NCBI GenBank assembly: GCA_029838195.1
Contig: JALGVJ010000018.1
Span: forward strand, 1 to 64,000
DNA from: Promethearchaeota archaeon
GTDB taxonomy: Archaea > Asgardarchaeota > Lokiarchaeia > Sigyniarchaeales > SOKP01
Direction: 5' to 3'
Length of the DNA: 64,000 bases
The notes under the pieces are model-generated. The model ran no database searches and had not been told where the DNA came from. It saw only the letters and a program-made list of their open reading frames with translations. A program made the translations under genes and the position numbers. Shown here one piece after another: positions 46,610-56,158 of this stretch; position 1 is the stretch's first letter; every line of letters begins with the position of its first letter.

Positions 46610-48799
46610 TCACCATGAAAGTCCTTTTTTAAAACGCAAATCGCTAATGATTTCTTGAGCTTCATGGGGAGGTACTTCCATAAAGGAATGGAATTCATTT
46701 TGCCAGAAGGCTCGTCCGGAAGTGGAGGAGCGAATGTCTTCCACGAATTTTATTGATTTTCTGACGGGGAGGAGGGTTTCGATAGTGGCTTGGTATTCTT
46801 TTTCTTGATTGATGGCCTTAATTTTGGCACCATATTTTGATAAAATCGTCAAGGTATTTTTAATATATTCGGGAGGGACTTGAATGATGGTTTTATAAAT
46901 CGGTTCGATAAGGATCATTTCGCTTTCTTTAAGCCCTTGTTTTATTCCATCATAGAGAAGGGCAGATAATTCAGTAAACAAGCGTTCTTCATCAATATCA
47001 TTTAAGATTAAATCCATTATTTTAATTTTGATTTGTGTTAATTTTTCACCGGCAAGAGGGCCGTTCATGTGAATTTTTTCAACGATCGTGAGTATATTTT
47101 CCTTGATGAGGGGATTTAATTCTTTTTGGTTTTTAAAGAACAAGATGTTATAATCCTCATCACATTGCCAGAAATCTTGTATTTCTTCCTCAGTAAGGCC
47201 AGTATTCATTTTTAAGATGGATTTTAGATGGTCAAGGGGTTTAATGGACTCAATGGTAGTGGTTTGCAAAAATTTAACGGTTTTATCATCCAACCGTTCG
47301 ATTTGAAGCTTAATGAAATTTTGGCCATTTGCCGAATGAATTTCAATGAGAGAAGATTTATTCTTACAAGATTCTTTAAACACGGGGCGGGGTTCAGAAA
47401 TGGAAACCTTAACACCCCGTTTTTCGATTTCTTTGGCAGTAATTTCAAGATGGAGGGGCCCCATACCAGATAATAGAAATTCGCCATTTTCTTCGTTAAT
47501 TTCAAATTTTAAATTTGGATCTTCGATTAATAGATGTTCTATTATTTCTTTCATGGACTCAATTTCTCTTAAATATTCGGGTTCGATGGATACAGTCACC
47601 ACGGGAGTGGTCACGTATTTCACATTTTCAAAAGGCACCATTTCATTCATGATCGAAGGTTCGATGATGGTTTCCCCACTTTTCACGTTTTTTAAACCTT
47701 CAATAGCAACGATGTTTCCCGCAGGGAGTTGTTTTACCCGTTGTCTCCGCTGTCCCATGAAAAGAGCAATTTTTTGAATGGTTTCGATCGCATTTTCCCT
47801 CATGAGAAAAATTTCTTTTTTTTCCGTGCATGTCCCCGAAAAAATTCGGCCCGTAGCGATCAATCCGTGCTTTTCTGCTTGAACCTTGCTCAAGCAAATA
47901 ACTAAAGGGCTCCCAGGATCGCATGATTTCATAGCTCTTGCTATCTCAGAGTTTTTGTTTCCTTCCCAAATTTTTTCAATGCGATATTGTTGGGCGGTTC
48001 GGGGGTCCGGTAAATGATTTACTACCATTTCCAAGATTGCCTCATGGATGGGAAAATATACGGTTAAATCTTCAAATTTTCTTTCTGAGATGGTATCTTT
48101 TTCATAACGTTCTCGAATATCTTTAAACTTTAAGGTACTCTTGTTCAACATATTTAAAGTAAATCCCCATTTATGAAGGGCAGAACCAAACGCAACGGTT
48201 CCATCCGCGGGCGATACTTTCCAGGCTTGCTTGAAAGGAGACTCCGCAAAGTGTTCGATCAACGTGTTGAAGTCATTGATGATACGCGTGTATTTTTTTC
48301 TTATTTTATCATCCGTGAGATTAAGTTCTCGAATGAGACGATCTACTTTATTAATAAACAAGACGGGTTTCACGCGCTCTTCTAAAGCTTGTCGTATTAC
48401 CGTCTCGGATTGAGAGATGATTTCTTCCACCGCATCCACTACAACAACAACCCCATCGACTAATCTCAAGGCACGAGTCACCTTTCCACTGAAATCTAAG
48501 TGGCCTGGAGTATCAACCAAGTTGATGACGAAAGGTTCGTTTTTTTCGCCCGCTTTCTCATAATACAAGGATATATTTGCGGATTTCATCGTTATTCCTC
48601 TTTTTTGCTCCTCTTCTAAGAAATCTAACGCGCGAGCTTCTCCGGCTAATTCTGGTGATAATAGACCTGCCTCACTCAATAATGAATCTGAGAGTGTTGT
48701 TTTCCCATGATCAATATGTCCGATTAAACCAAAATTCCTGACTGAAGCAGGATTTTTCATTAATGCAACGATTTCAGAAGGATCTTTTCGGCGAGGCAT
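46610..48799 (-). CDS. Elongation factor 2 paralogue lacking the diphthamide loop
   Basis: Translational GTPase of the EF-2 family, which moves tRNAs and mRNA through the ribosome. G1 GHIDHGKTT is at 27-35, then G3 DTPGHLDF and G4 NKVD, followed by domains II-V at normal length (729 residues). In domain IV the loop that carries the diphthamide His (typically HxDAIHRGPAQ) is replaced by LNDIDEERLFTELSALLY around residues 599-616; the His position holds Glu605. Asgard genomes can carry an EF-2 paralogue without this site next to a canonical one, so this is probably that paralogue. If it were the sole EF-2 of the organism, diphthamide would be absent. Confidence 0.9.
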   Translation of the reverse strand: MPRRKDPSEIVALMKNPASVRNFGLIGHIDHGKTTLSDSLLSEAGLLSPELAGEARALDFLEEEQKRGITMKSANISLYYEKAGEKNEPFVINLVDTPGHLDFSGKVTRALRLVDGVVVVVDAVEEIISQSETVIRQALEERVKPVLFINKVDRLIRELNLTDDKIRKKYTRIINDFNTLIEHFAESPFKQAWKVSPADGTVAFGSALHKWGFTLNMLNKSTLKFKDIRERYEKDTISERKFEDLTVYFPIHEAILEMVVNHLPDPRTAQQYRIEKIWEGNKNSEIARAMKSCDPGSPLVICLSKVQAEKHGLIATGRIFSGTCTEKKEIFLMRENAIETIQKIALFMGQRRQRVKQLPAGNIVAIEGLKNVKSGETIIEPSIMNEMVPFENVKYVTTPVVTVSIEPEYLREIESMKEIIEHLLIEDPNLKFEINEENGEFLLSGMGPLHLEITAKEIEKRGVKVSISEPRPVFKESCKNKSSLIEIHSANGQNFIKLQIERLDDKTVKFLQTTTIESIKPLDHLKSILKMNTGLTEEEIQDFWQCDEDYNILFFKNQKELNPLIKENILTIVEKIHMNGPLAGEKLTQIKIKIMDLILNDIDEERLFTELSALLYDGIKQGLKESEMILIEPIYKTIIQVPPEYIKNTLTILSKYGAKIKAINQEKEYQATIETLLPVRKSIKFVEDIRSSTSGRAFWQNEFHSFMEVPPHEAQEIISDLRFKKGLSW

Positions 48800-48997
48800 T
48801 ATAATCCATAAAATTCATTGGGATTAGATAATTCTTATTATTAATTGTTAAAATTAATAGGGTGCTAAGAAGGGGGAATGGGAAATGATATTTCATAACT
48901 CAAGATCTTCTTCATCTATTAATTGGAATCTTAATATCGGATGGGTCAGAACATTCATTAAATGATCATTTCCCAAGAAGAAAAAGAACGAATCCTA

Positions 48998-49633
48998 TTA
49001 TAACTTAACTTCTCCATCAATTTTCACTATTCTGCCCTCCACGTGTAGTCGTTTATCGCAGAAGAGTTCAATGGCTTTAGGGAAGATTTTATGCTCCCAT
49101 TGTAAGACCCTTGCAGCGAGCGTTTCTTCCGTGTCCGTATCATAGACGGGCACGCATTTTTGAATGATGATGGGGCCATGATCTTCCTTATTATCCACGA
49201 AATGCACGGTACAGCCTGAGACTTTTACACCATAATTCAAAACATCGAGGTGGGCGTGCATGCCTTTGAAAGAGGGCAATAAGGAAGGATGGATGTTCAT
49301 CACGTTTCCATTAAAGGCATCAATGAAATGTTGGCTAACCAATCTCATGTATCCAACGAGCACGATGAGTTCGCATTCATATTTTTTAAGAACTTGGATC
49401 ATCTTATCGTCAAATTCTTCTCTGGTTCCGATGTGTTTATCCGATTCTATTAAATAATAGGTAATGCCGTGATTTTTAGCTCGTTCCAAGCAATAGGCCC
49501 CCGCTTTATTGCATATTAAAACTTCTACTGTGGCTTTATCTTTTAATATTCCTGATTCACACGCTACGACGATGGCTTCAAAATTTGAACCGGAACCGGA
49601 AGCAATGGCTCCAATCTTAACTTTAGATGTCAT
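48998..49633 (-). CDS. purN: Phosphoribosylglycinamide formyltransferase
   Basis: Third step of purine synthesis: transfers the formyl group of 10-formyltetrahydrofolate (or an archaeal folate analogue) to GAR. Signature: IGAIASGSGSNFEAIV for substrate phosphate, VLVGYMRLVS, then NIHPSLLPSFKGMHAH with the catalytic Asn and His, and GCTVHFVDNKEDHGPII with the third catalytic Asp. The frame could extend back to 49855, but the added 74 residues are not family-like, and MTSKVKIG from 49633 gives the standard 211 residues. No other pur genes are near. Confidence 0.93.
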   Translation of the reverse strand: MTSKVKIGAIASGSGSNFEAIVVACESGILKDKATVEVLICNKAGAYCLERAKNHGITYYLIESDKHIGTREEFDDKMIQVLKKYECELIVLVGYMRLVSQHFIDAFNGNVMNIHPSLLPSFKGMHAHLDVLNYGVKVSGCTVHFVDNKEDHGPIIIQKCVPVYDTDTEETLAARVLQWEHKIFPKAIELFCDKRLHVEGRIVKIDGEVKL

Positions 49634-50230
49634 AATATTAGCGTACGTTTTATTTTTAATAAAATTTTTTATCAAGATAAGTATATTCGAGTTAGTTAGG
49701 GAACTTTGAAAAGAGGAATCCTTGTCGCTTTTTTTTTGAGTTTTACAATTTTTCTTGAAAGATTGGTTTAAATTGGCAAGAATTTGGTAGCGCGAATGAT
49801 TTTTAGGATGGTCGCCCAACCTTCTTACTTTAAAGCGAATAAGGAAGATCACCATAGAGAATAGGGTTAAACAAGAGAGAAAAAAATTTTAAGACCCCAA
49901 TTATGGAGAGGAAATTTATTATCTTAAATAATAGAAAGGTTTTTATTTTGTTTTTGTTTTAATTTATCATAGTCTAAGAAAATAATTTTTTCTAGATTTG
50001 CTTTATTATTTTTTAAAACGTAGGTATTACGTTATCTAATTATTTACAAGAATTATACAATTTCAATTATAAAATTAACCAAAATTGAGTTAATTGAAAA
50101 TTTATCATCATTATTATAAAAAGTCTAACATCTTGAATAAAAAATAGATACTTAACAATCAATTCAGAAAGAAGAGCATTATTTTTTCTGAGTTAATTAT
50201 ATAAAAAAGAAGAATGCATGCTGAAAATCC
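49634..50230. other. Long intergenic spacer before FttA, no gene assigned
   Basis: This 597-base gap separates divergent PurN and FttA genes. The part next to PurN is open in the PurN frame but codes for a low-complexity sequence without family resemblance, so it is treated as leader. Several T and A runs occur. No tRNA, repeat pair or RNA fold was recognised. Confidence 0.4.
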
Positions 50231-52141
50231 ATGTCGTATGAAACTGCTTTACAAAAAATAAAAGAACAAATCATCCAAAGCCTACCTCCAGATATCCAAG
50301 TTCATAAAATAGAATTTGAAGGGCCTGAAATTGCGGTGTACAGTTCGAATCACGAAACCGAAGAAATGGAAGATAACGCCATTTTAAAAGAACTGGCTAA
50401 GAAAATGAGAAAGCGCATTGTTTTCCGCTGGAACGTAGAGGAGAGAAAAGATCCTGCAGAGACAGAAGTATATATTAGAAACTTGGTGGGTGAGGAAGCT
50501 GAAATTTCTGCCATTGAATTTGATCACACTCGTGGAGAAGTGATTATTGAAAGTGGGAAGCCGGGAATTGTAATTGGCAAAAAAGGTATAAATTTGAAGG
50601 AAATAAGAAACAACACGTTTTGGCAACCAAAAACAATAAGGACACCTCCTTTGGAATCTAAAACGATTACTTTAATACGGGGCATGCTTACAAATGAGAG
50701 GAAAACCCAGAGAGATATCCTCTTGAGAATCGGCAAGAGAATCCATCGCCCTATTCTTTTCAAGGATTTAACTATCCGATTAACGACCTTAGGAGGATTT
50801 AGAGAAGTAGGACGATCATGCGTGTTAATGCAAACGAGAGATAGTAGCGTTCTATTAGATGCTGGCTTGAACGTGGGAAACCAAAATGAAAAATTTCCTC
50901 ATTTCGAAATACCTGAATTTTCAATAAGAGATTTAGATGCGGTTGTCATTACCCATGCCCATTTGGATCATTGCGGGATGGTACCTTTCCTATATAAATA
51001 TGGGTATCGAGGCCCCGTCTATTGCACGCTTCCAACACGCAATTTAGCCACCATGCTTCAACTAGATTTCATTCAAATCTGTGAGAAAGAAGGAATAGTT
51101 CCTCCTTATTCAAAGCGAGACGTGAAAACGACGGTTCTTCATACAATTCCTTTATCATGGGGTAAGGTCACGGACATTGCTCCCGATATTAAACTAACCC
51201 TGCACAATTCGGGACATATTTTGGGCTCTTCCATGGCACACTTGCACTTTGGCAAGGGAGGGTTCAATTTTGTCTATACGGGAGATTTTAAATATCAAAA
51301 AACTCGTTTATTAGAAAAAGCCACTGTAAAATTTCCACGCGTTGAAGGCTTACTAATTGAATCGACTTATGGGGGCCCTCAGGATAGAATTCCCAGCAGG
51401 CAAGATTCAGAAAAAGAGTTGCGGCAGATAATTAATTCTACCATAAAAAAAGGCGGAAAAATATTAATTCCCGTGTTAGCTGTTGGACGTGCCCAGGAAT
51501 TAATCATCGTGTTGGAAGAATTCATCTCAAAAGGTATAATTGATAAAATTCCCATCTTCCTGGATGGACTCATCGCAGAAGCCACGGCAATCCATACCGC
51601 TCATCCTGATTTCTTGAGCAGTGATTTAAGAGAAAAAATATTACACCAAGGGAAAAATCCGTTCTTGAGTGATTTTTTCACGGCCGTCAATACTCATCAA
51701 GAACGCCAAGATATCCTTTCTGGTGGTCCATGTGTTATCATGGCAACGAGCGGCATGCTCATGGGAGGGCCTTCGGTAGAATACTTGAAAGGCTTAGCAG
51801 AAGATAAAAATAATGCCTTGATCTTTGTTTCATATCAAGTTGCCGGCACGCTGGGGAACAGAATCCAAAAAGGGTTTAAAGAATTTCAATATGTTGATGA
51901 ACGAGGGCGCACGCAGTTAGTAAAATTAAATCTAAAAATATTCACCCTTGAAGGATTTTCCGGTCATTCCTCTCGATCACAAATCTCGCAATTTCTTAGG
52001 AGAATTCAGCCAAGACCAAGGATAATCCTCACAAATCACGGAGAAGAAAGTAAAACCATTAGCCTTTCCACCATGGTTCATAAAAAATTACGGAAAGCTA
52101 CAAAAGCGCCCCGAAATTGTGAAACGATTCTATTGAAATAA
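50231..52141 (+). CDS. fttA: FttA/aCPSF1, KH-domain beta-CASP ribonuclease (transcription termination factor)
   Basis: The archaeal CPSF73 homologue that cuts nascent RNA at 3' ends and stops RNA polymerase. Order: two N-terminal KH-type domains (about 1-145, with GKPGIVIGKKGINLKEIR), an MBL domain with THAHLDHCG (His242, His244, Asp246, His247), then HSGHILGSSM and YTGDFKY, and a beta-CASP domain with LIESTYGG, GGKILIPVLAVGRAQELI and GFSGHSSRSQI, ending ILTNHGEE. The 636-residue length is standard. It is highly conserved across archaea and the call is firm. It stands alone. Confidence 0.96.
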   Translation: MSYETALQKIKEQIIQSLPPDIQVHKIEFEGPEIAVYSSNHETEEMEDNAILKELAKKMRKRIVFRWNVEERKDPAETEVYIRNLVGEEAEISAIEFDHTRGEVIIESGKPGIVIGKKGINLKEIRNNTFWQPKTIRTPPLESKTITLIRGMLTNERKTQRDILLRIGKRIHRPILFKDLTIRLTTLGGFREVGRSCVLMQTRDSSVLLDAGLNVGNQNEKFPHFEIPEFSIRDLDAVVITHAHLDHCGMVPFLYKYGYRGPVYCTLPTRNLATMLQLDFIQICEKEGIVPPYSKRDVKTTVLHTIPLSWGKVTDIAPDIKLTLHNSGHILGSSMAHLHFGKGGFNFVYTGDFKYQKTRLLEKATVKFPRVEGLLIESTYGGPQDRIPSRQDSEKELRQIINSTIKKGGKILIPVLAVGRAQELIIVLEEFISKGIIDKIPIFLDGLIAEATAIHTAHPDFLSSDLREKILHQGKNPFLSDFFTAVNTHQERQDILSGGPCVIMATSGMLMGGPSVEYLKGLAEDKNNALIFVSYQVAGTLGNRIQKGFKEFQYVDERGRTQLVKLNLKIFTLEGFSGHSSRSQISQFLRRIQPRPRIILTNHGEESKTISLSTMVHKKLRKATKAPRNCETILLK

Positions 52142-52456
52142 TTTGCCATTTTTTTTAAATAGAACATAACGTGAACAGCGGTAAGTTGAGTTAGCCGGAA
52201 CCATTTTTACCTCACTATTTCTAAGCGAATATCTCCTCCTCAAATTCTATTCCGTGAATGGTTTATCTTTTATTTTCAATTCAAGTTCATTAGCGGTTTC
52301 ATTAATTGCACGTTGTTGTTATTAGGCTCAATATTTTTTCGAATTTATTATTCGCTCTCAAGGATCCCTACTTTTAACGATCTAATGTGATTAGATATAA
52401 GAATTTTTTTAATGAAGGTATAATTTAATAAATTAAACTTGGAATAAAGTGGTAAT
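52142..52456. other. Intergenic spacer, no gene seen
   Basis: A 315-base gap with no open frame of interest. It has T-runs just after the FttA gene that could terminate transcription and carries the promoter of the ferredoxin gene on the right. No repeat stands out. Confidence 0.4.
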
Positions 52457-53401
52457 TTGAAGCGATTGATTCTTAAATTAAAAGAGAATTTAACCACGAA
52501 AATTCGCCATGTCATTCAGTTTATAATGTTTCTCATAATAAATTTTGGTATCATTGAATATATTTTTTCCTTGGATTTAATTGATTACTCCATTTTAATC
52601 AAGATCTTACCCATTTTAAACTCTCCCCGCAATCATCTTTCCTATGGCGCCGGTTTCTTGGAATATATCTTTTTTTCATTGACAGAGGGCACCTTTCCTT
52701 TCTTCCTCGTGGGCCTTCTCCTGCTAATTTTATTATTCTCGAACCGGTTTTTCTGTGGATGGATTTGTCCCGTAGGAGCGATTCAAGATGCGCTAATAGG
52801 GATTCCTACAAAAAATAAAAAAAGAGTTTCAAAAGAAACTCAAGAATTTTTAATCAAATTGAAAACATTCATATTAATTCTCTTGACAATCATGACCGTT
52901 CCCTTGGCGTATACGTTCACGACCAATTCAGAATTTTATGAAAATTATCGTGAAAATTTAGGTTATATGGGGGAAAAGCCCTTGGGATATTTCTCCCTCT
53001 CAGAATTTATCTTTTATTTCCTCCCTAACCTCATTCAAGAAATTGTAAAAAAAGCCAATTTTGAACCGCTTTTCAAGGATTTTCTAACCTTTTTTATTTT
53101 TGCTTTCTATATCATCATTATTATCATATCAATTTGGTATCCCCGAGCATACTGTCGCTATTTATGTCCTTTTGGAGCATTTGCCGCCCAAATAGGGAGA
53201 TATTCCTTTTTAAAATTAACACGCAGCCCGGTAAGATGCGTGGGAAGGGCACAATGCGGTAAATGTGAGAAAATCTGCCCAAAACAAGTACGCGTGTTGG
53301 ATGAACCTTTTGAATTCTTCACCGGAAAAGGAGAATGCAATCTCTGTATGAAATGCATGGAAGTGTGTGATTATATGGCAATTGAATTAACGTTTGGATG
53401 A
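52457..53401 (+). CDS. NapH/NosR-like membrane ferredoxin protein
   Basis: A 314-residue protein with four or five membrane helices and three cysteine-rich sites. After helix 2, FCGWICPVGAIQD, and later YCRYLCPFGAFAAQIG carry the polyferredoxin CxxxCP motifs of the NapH/NosR/RdxA type. The C-terminal CGRAQ-like CVGRAQCGKCEKICPKQ and CNLCMKCMEVCDYMA supply two [4Fe-4S] clusters. Such proteins move electrons across or along the membrane, for example from quinol to a periplasmic reductase. The partner is unknown, and nothing next to it suggests one. The start is a TTG; no better start is in frame. Confidence 0.88.
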   Translation: MKRLILKLKENLTTKIRHVIQFIMFLIINFGIIEYIFSLDLIDYSILIKILPILNSPRNHLSYGAGFLEYIFFSLTEGTFPFFLVGLLLLILLFSNRFFCGWICPVGAIQDALIGIPTKNKKRVSKETQEFLIKLKTFILILLTIMTVPLAYTFTTNSEFYENYRENLGYMGEKPLGYFSLSEFIFYFLPNLIQEIVKKANFEPLFKDFLTFFIFAFYIIIIIISIWYPRAYCRYLCPFGAFAAQIGRYSFLKLTRSPVRCVGRAQCGKCEKICPKQVRVLDEPFEFFTGKGECNLCMKCMEVCDYMAIELTFG

Positions 53402-53495
53402 GTAAAAGTTAAAGATTTTTCCTCGTATTTCTAAAATCCAAAACGCTTTTTATCAAAATATCACTAAAAATAGAGATGAAAGTTATAAAGAACGG

Positions 53496-54692
53496 TCAGG
53501 AATTTGAAAGAACCTTGTAGATTTCATTAAAATATTTGTCAGACATGCCGGCGATATAATCTCTTACAATGAGAGTCAATTTATTTGCCTCCTTAAGGGG
53601 CTGATAATAGGTGGAATATTTTTTATCGTCAATGTATTCCACGTGATCTTTAAAAATAGGAGCCTCATAATCCTCCTCTTCTAACGCTTTCAGGGATTTT
53701 TTAAAAATGAGATCAAATTCTTTCGTGATTTTACTTTTAAACGCCTCATCTTTGCGTAAATAAATGTTTTCATAATTAAAAGCTTTTAATTCCTTTAATG
53801 CCTCAAAAACAGGTTCACTATATCCAATTACATCCTTATCAAGACTAAAATCAATCAGGTCCATGATTAAATTGTTCATAATTTGACGATTCGTGTCTCC
53901 TAATCTTCTTTTGACCCTCTGTGGAATATCGCTCCTGTCGATATAATTTAAAAGGATGGCATCTTCAACATCTCTCCCGATATAAGCAATGACATCGGCA
54001 AATCTGACCACGATCCCTTCATATGTCATGGGAATGCGTAAAATTTTATTTTCATTAAAACAATCCTCATATTCCGCAAAATGATCCGCCCATGTCTTAT
54101 CTCGATTTAATGGCTTTAAGGTTCGCTCATCTACTTCACCATCATGGCACAAAATTCCATCTAACACTTGTAGAGTTAAATTGAGTCCTTTGGCAGGTTG
54201 TTCTGGAAACCGTTTCTCTAACCTCGCCAACCACCGAATCCCCTGAGCATTATGCTGAAATCTTCCCAGTCCATATTTCCTACTATATGAATCCAAGATG
54301 CTCTCTCCCAAATGAGAAGCAAACGGATGCCCTATATCGTGCCCTAAAGCAATGGCTTCAATAAGATCCGTATTTAATCTAAATATTCTCCCAATTTGAC
54401 GCGCCACTCGCGAAACGATTACGACATGAAGAGAACGATGCGTAATATTTGCATTATTTATGCCATAAAAGACCTGTGATTTATCTATATAACGGGCATA
54501 AGCTTTGGAATGAACAATTCGATCCGTATCCCGAAAAAAGGGGGGTCTAATATCCTCATACTCTTTATCTTTTGTCTCTTCGAAATATCGGGTAGCATAA
54601 GAATCACGAGTTCCTTTTTCCCCAATTTCAGAATCCCGACTTAATCTCCGCTTAAAAAATTCGATTTTTTTTTCATTCACCGTTATCTTCAA
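53496..54692 (-). CDS. dGTPase-like HD-domain dNTP triphosphohydrolase
   Basis: A 398-residue HD-domain protein of the deoxyguanosinetriphosphate triphosphohydrolase type. The metal-binding H...HD...D set is visible: NITHRSLHVVIVSRVA, then LGHDIGHPFASHLGE, and VRFADVIAYIGRDVEDAI. TDRIVHSKAYARYIDKSQVF is the family's nucleotide segment. It should remove triphosphate from dNTPs, with a role in dNTP balance or in defence; its exact substrate is unknown. Upstream lies a large AT-rich gap and then tRNA-Gln. Confidence 0.9.
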   Translation of the reverse strand: MKITVNEKKIEFFKRRLSRDSEIGEKGTRDSYATRYFEETKDKEYEDIRPPFFRDTDRIVHSKAYARYIDKSQVFYGINNANITHRSLHVVIVSRVARQIGRIFRLNTDLIEAIALGHDIGHPFASHLGESILDSYSRKYGLGRFQHNAQGIRWLARLEKRFPEQPAKGLNLTLQVLDGILCHDGEVDERTLKPLNRDKTWADHFAEYEDCFNENKILRIPMTYEGIVVRFADVIAYIGRDVEDAILLNYIDRSDIPQRVKRRLGDTNRQIMNNLIMDLIDFSLDKDVIGYSEPVFEALKELKAFNYENIYLRKDEAFKSKITKEFDLIFKKSLKALEEEDYEAPIFKDHVEYIDDKKYSTYYQPLKEANKLTLIVRDYIAGMSDKYFNEIYKVLSNS

Positions 54693-55339
54693 TCCAGAAC
54701 TAATTTGTTAATGTTTTTCATTAAGTAATAAATTATTATTCTCTAAAAAATCTTAAGCCCCACACATGCGATTAAAATTATCTTATTATATTTTCACGCC
54801 TTCTTTCTGCTTCTGAAGTGTTAAAATATTCTTGATTCTCACATTTATTGAAGTATTACAATGAATTTCTTGAATTTTTTTCTTTAGAAAGGAATCGCAT
54901 GTTTTACGAGAAAGAAGCGTCCTCCATCATTAATTATCCATTCCAAATTTTATGCGATTAAGTTAAAGATAACGTTTTTTAACTAAAAATAAAAAATATA
55001 TTGGAAATGGAAAACCTTACCCCCATATCTACATAATATACCGTTTTAATAGAAAATTTAAAAAATCATATTTAAAAGGATTACTACTATGGAGAATTTT
55101 ACAGAGGTTATTTCAGTTTTACGGGTTTTTTTTCAGTCTTTTCAGTCACGGGGTTTTCCTAAAGGAATTTTTTTTTTTTACAAAAATAAGTTTTTAAAAC
55201 CGAATCCCTCTTTTATAATCTCCATTTAATTGTAATCCTAGCTATATATAGATTCAAAAATTTATAAATTTATCTATAGTGGGAACTAATATATAATGTT
55301 CATTAAGCATTGATTTTATGAATGATTATTCGAGAAAAA
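54693..55339. other. Long AT-rich intergenic region, repeats only
   Basis: This 647-base gap is the longest here. It has a T12 run (55168-55179), a cluster of TTTTCAGT-like repeats near 55110-55145, and a 46-codon open frame from 55089 whose product looks like low-complexity noise and is not called as a gene. No tRNA or convincing inverted repeat was seen. A small non-coding RNA cannot be ruled out. Confidence 0.4.
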
Positions 55340-55441
55340 TAGCTCAGCCAGGATTCGAACCTGGGTCCCGGGATGTCTCTCTTCTCCAAGATACTGAAGG
55401 AGGTCAGAGTCCCAGATGCTTGGCCACTACACCACTGAGCT
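55340..55441 (-). tRNA. tRNA-Gln(CTG) with a 29-nt intron at the canonical position
   Basis: The acceptor AGCTCAG pairs with CTGAGCT (discriminator A). The D arm is GTGTAGTGGCCAAGCAT, the T arm is CCAGG-TTCGAAT-CCTGG, and the anticodon arm is TGGGA-CTCTGAA-TCCCG, giving anticodon CTG (glutamine). Between the A at position 37 and the A at 38 there are 29 extra nt (about 55375-55403), the common place for archaeal introns. Mature length would be 73 nt. No CCA is encoded. Confidence 0.9.
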
Positions 55442-55565
55442 TTCATTAAATACACCAAAATTTACATGTTATTAAGAGTAAACTTCTTAGATCTTATAAA
55501 TATTGAACTAAAAAAAATGTTTACGAGTGAGGTCCCATGGAAGGGTTATTAAATAAGTAGCATTT

Positions 55566-55928
55566 TTAACCCATTCGTTTAATCACGTGGTAGCCAAATC
55601 TCGTTCTGCCGGAGGGTGAGATTTCATTAATATTTAGTTTAATGCTGGAGTTCCAGAATTCGGGTATCATGGCGCCCTTAGGAAATGAGCCAAAATTACC
55701 TCCATTTTTCTTGCTCGGGCAAGCAGAATATTTTCTTGCCAGTTCAGCGAAATCAGCACCTTCTTTTAATTTGTCATGGATTTCTTGGGCAGACTTGAAT
55801 TTTTCAATTAAAATAAGTGAAGCTCTTCTTTTTCCTTTTTTAATGTGGGTTGGATTTTTTTGTCTGGAATCTTTACTCGATGCTTTTTTTTGATATCCTT
55901 TTCCATGTTTATTTTTTTCCATGATCAT
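55566..55928 (-). CDS. Parvulin-type peptidyl-prolyl isomerase with basic N-terminal tail
   Basis: A 120-residue single-domain parvulin. Residues about 36-120 are the PpiC/PIN1-type rotamase, with FKSAQEIHDKLKEGADFAEL, SACPSKKNGGNFGSFPKGAM and the end SGRTRFGYHVIKRM. The first 35 residues are very rich in Lys, Gly and Ser, like the basic tail of the human Par14 type, which binds nucleic acids. No signal peptide, so it is a cytoplasmic folding helper. It lies near tRNA-Gln and in the same direction, but the 124-base gap gives no evidence of co-transcription. Confidence 0.88.
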   Translation of the reverse strand: MIMEKNKHGKGYQKKASSKDSRQKNPTHIKKGKRRASLILIEKFKSAQEIHDKLKEGADFAELARKYSACPSKKNGGNFGSFPKGAMIPEFWNSSIKLNINEISPSGRTRFGYHVIKRMG

Positions 55929-56158
55929 TAAAAAAAGGAGGATATTAAATGAATTTTATGGGCTTAGGACTTTTTTATTTAAAATTTTATGATTTTATTT
56001 GAACTTGTAAAATTGAGCAACAGAGAATTATGAATCGGCTATATAGTTTATATTTATAATCCAGTTGATGAAGGTTCTTTATTTTAAATTTAATAAAGGA
56101 TTTAACACAAGGCATAAAAAAGGATGGAAGATTAGAAAAAGATTCAAGCCAATTTTTT

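Noticed and set aside
49634..49855. 74-residue N-terminal extension of PurN
   Set aside because: The sequence is low-complexity and basic, with no targeting or domain pattern, and the standard family length begins at 49633.
55089..55229. 46-codon open frame in the long gap before tRNA-Gln
   Set aside because: It is made up of T-runs and short repeats, giving Phe-rich noise, and has no ribosome-binding site.
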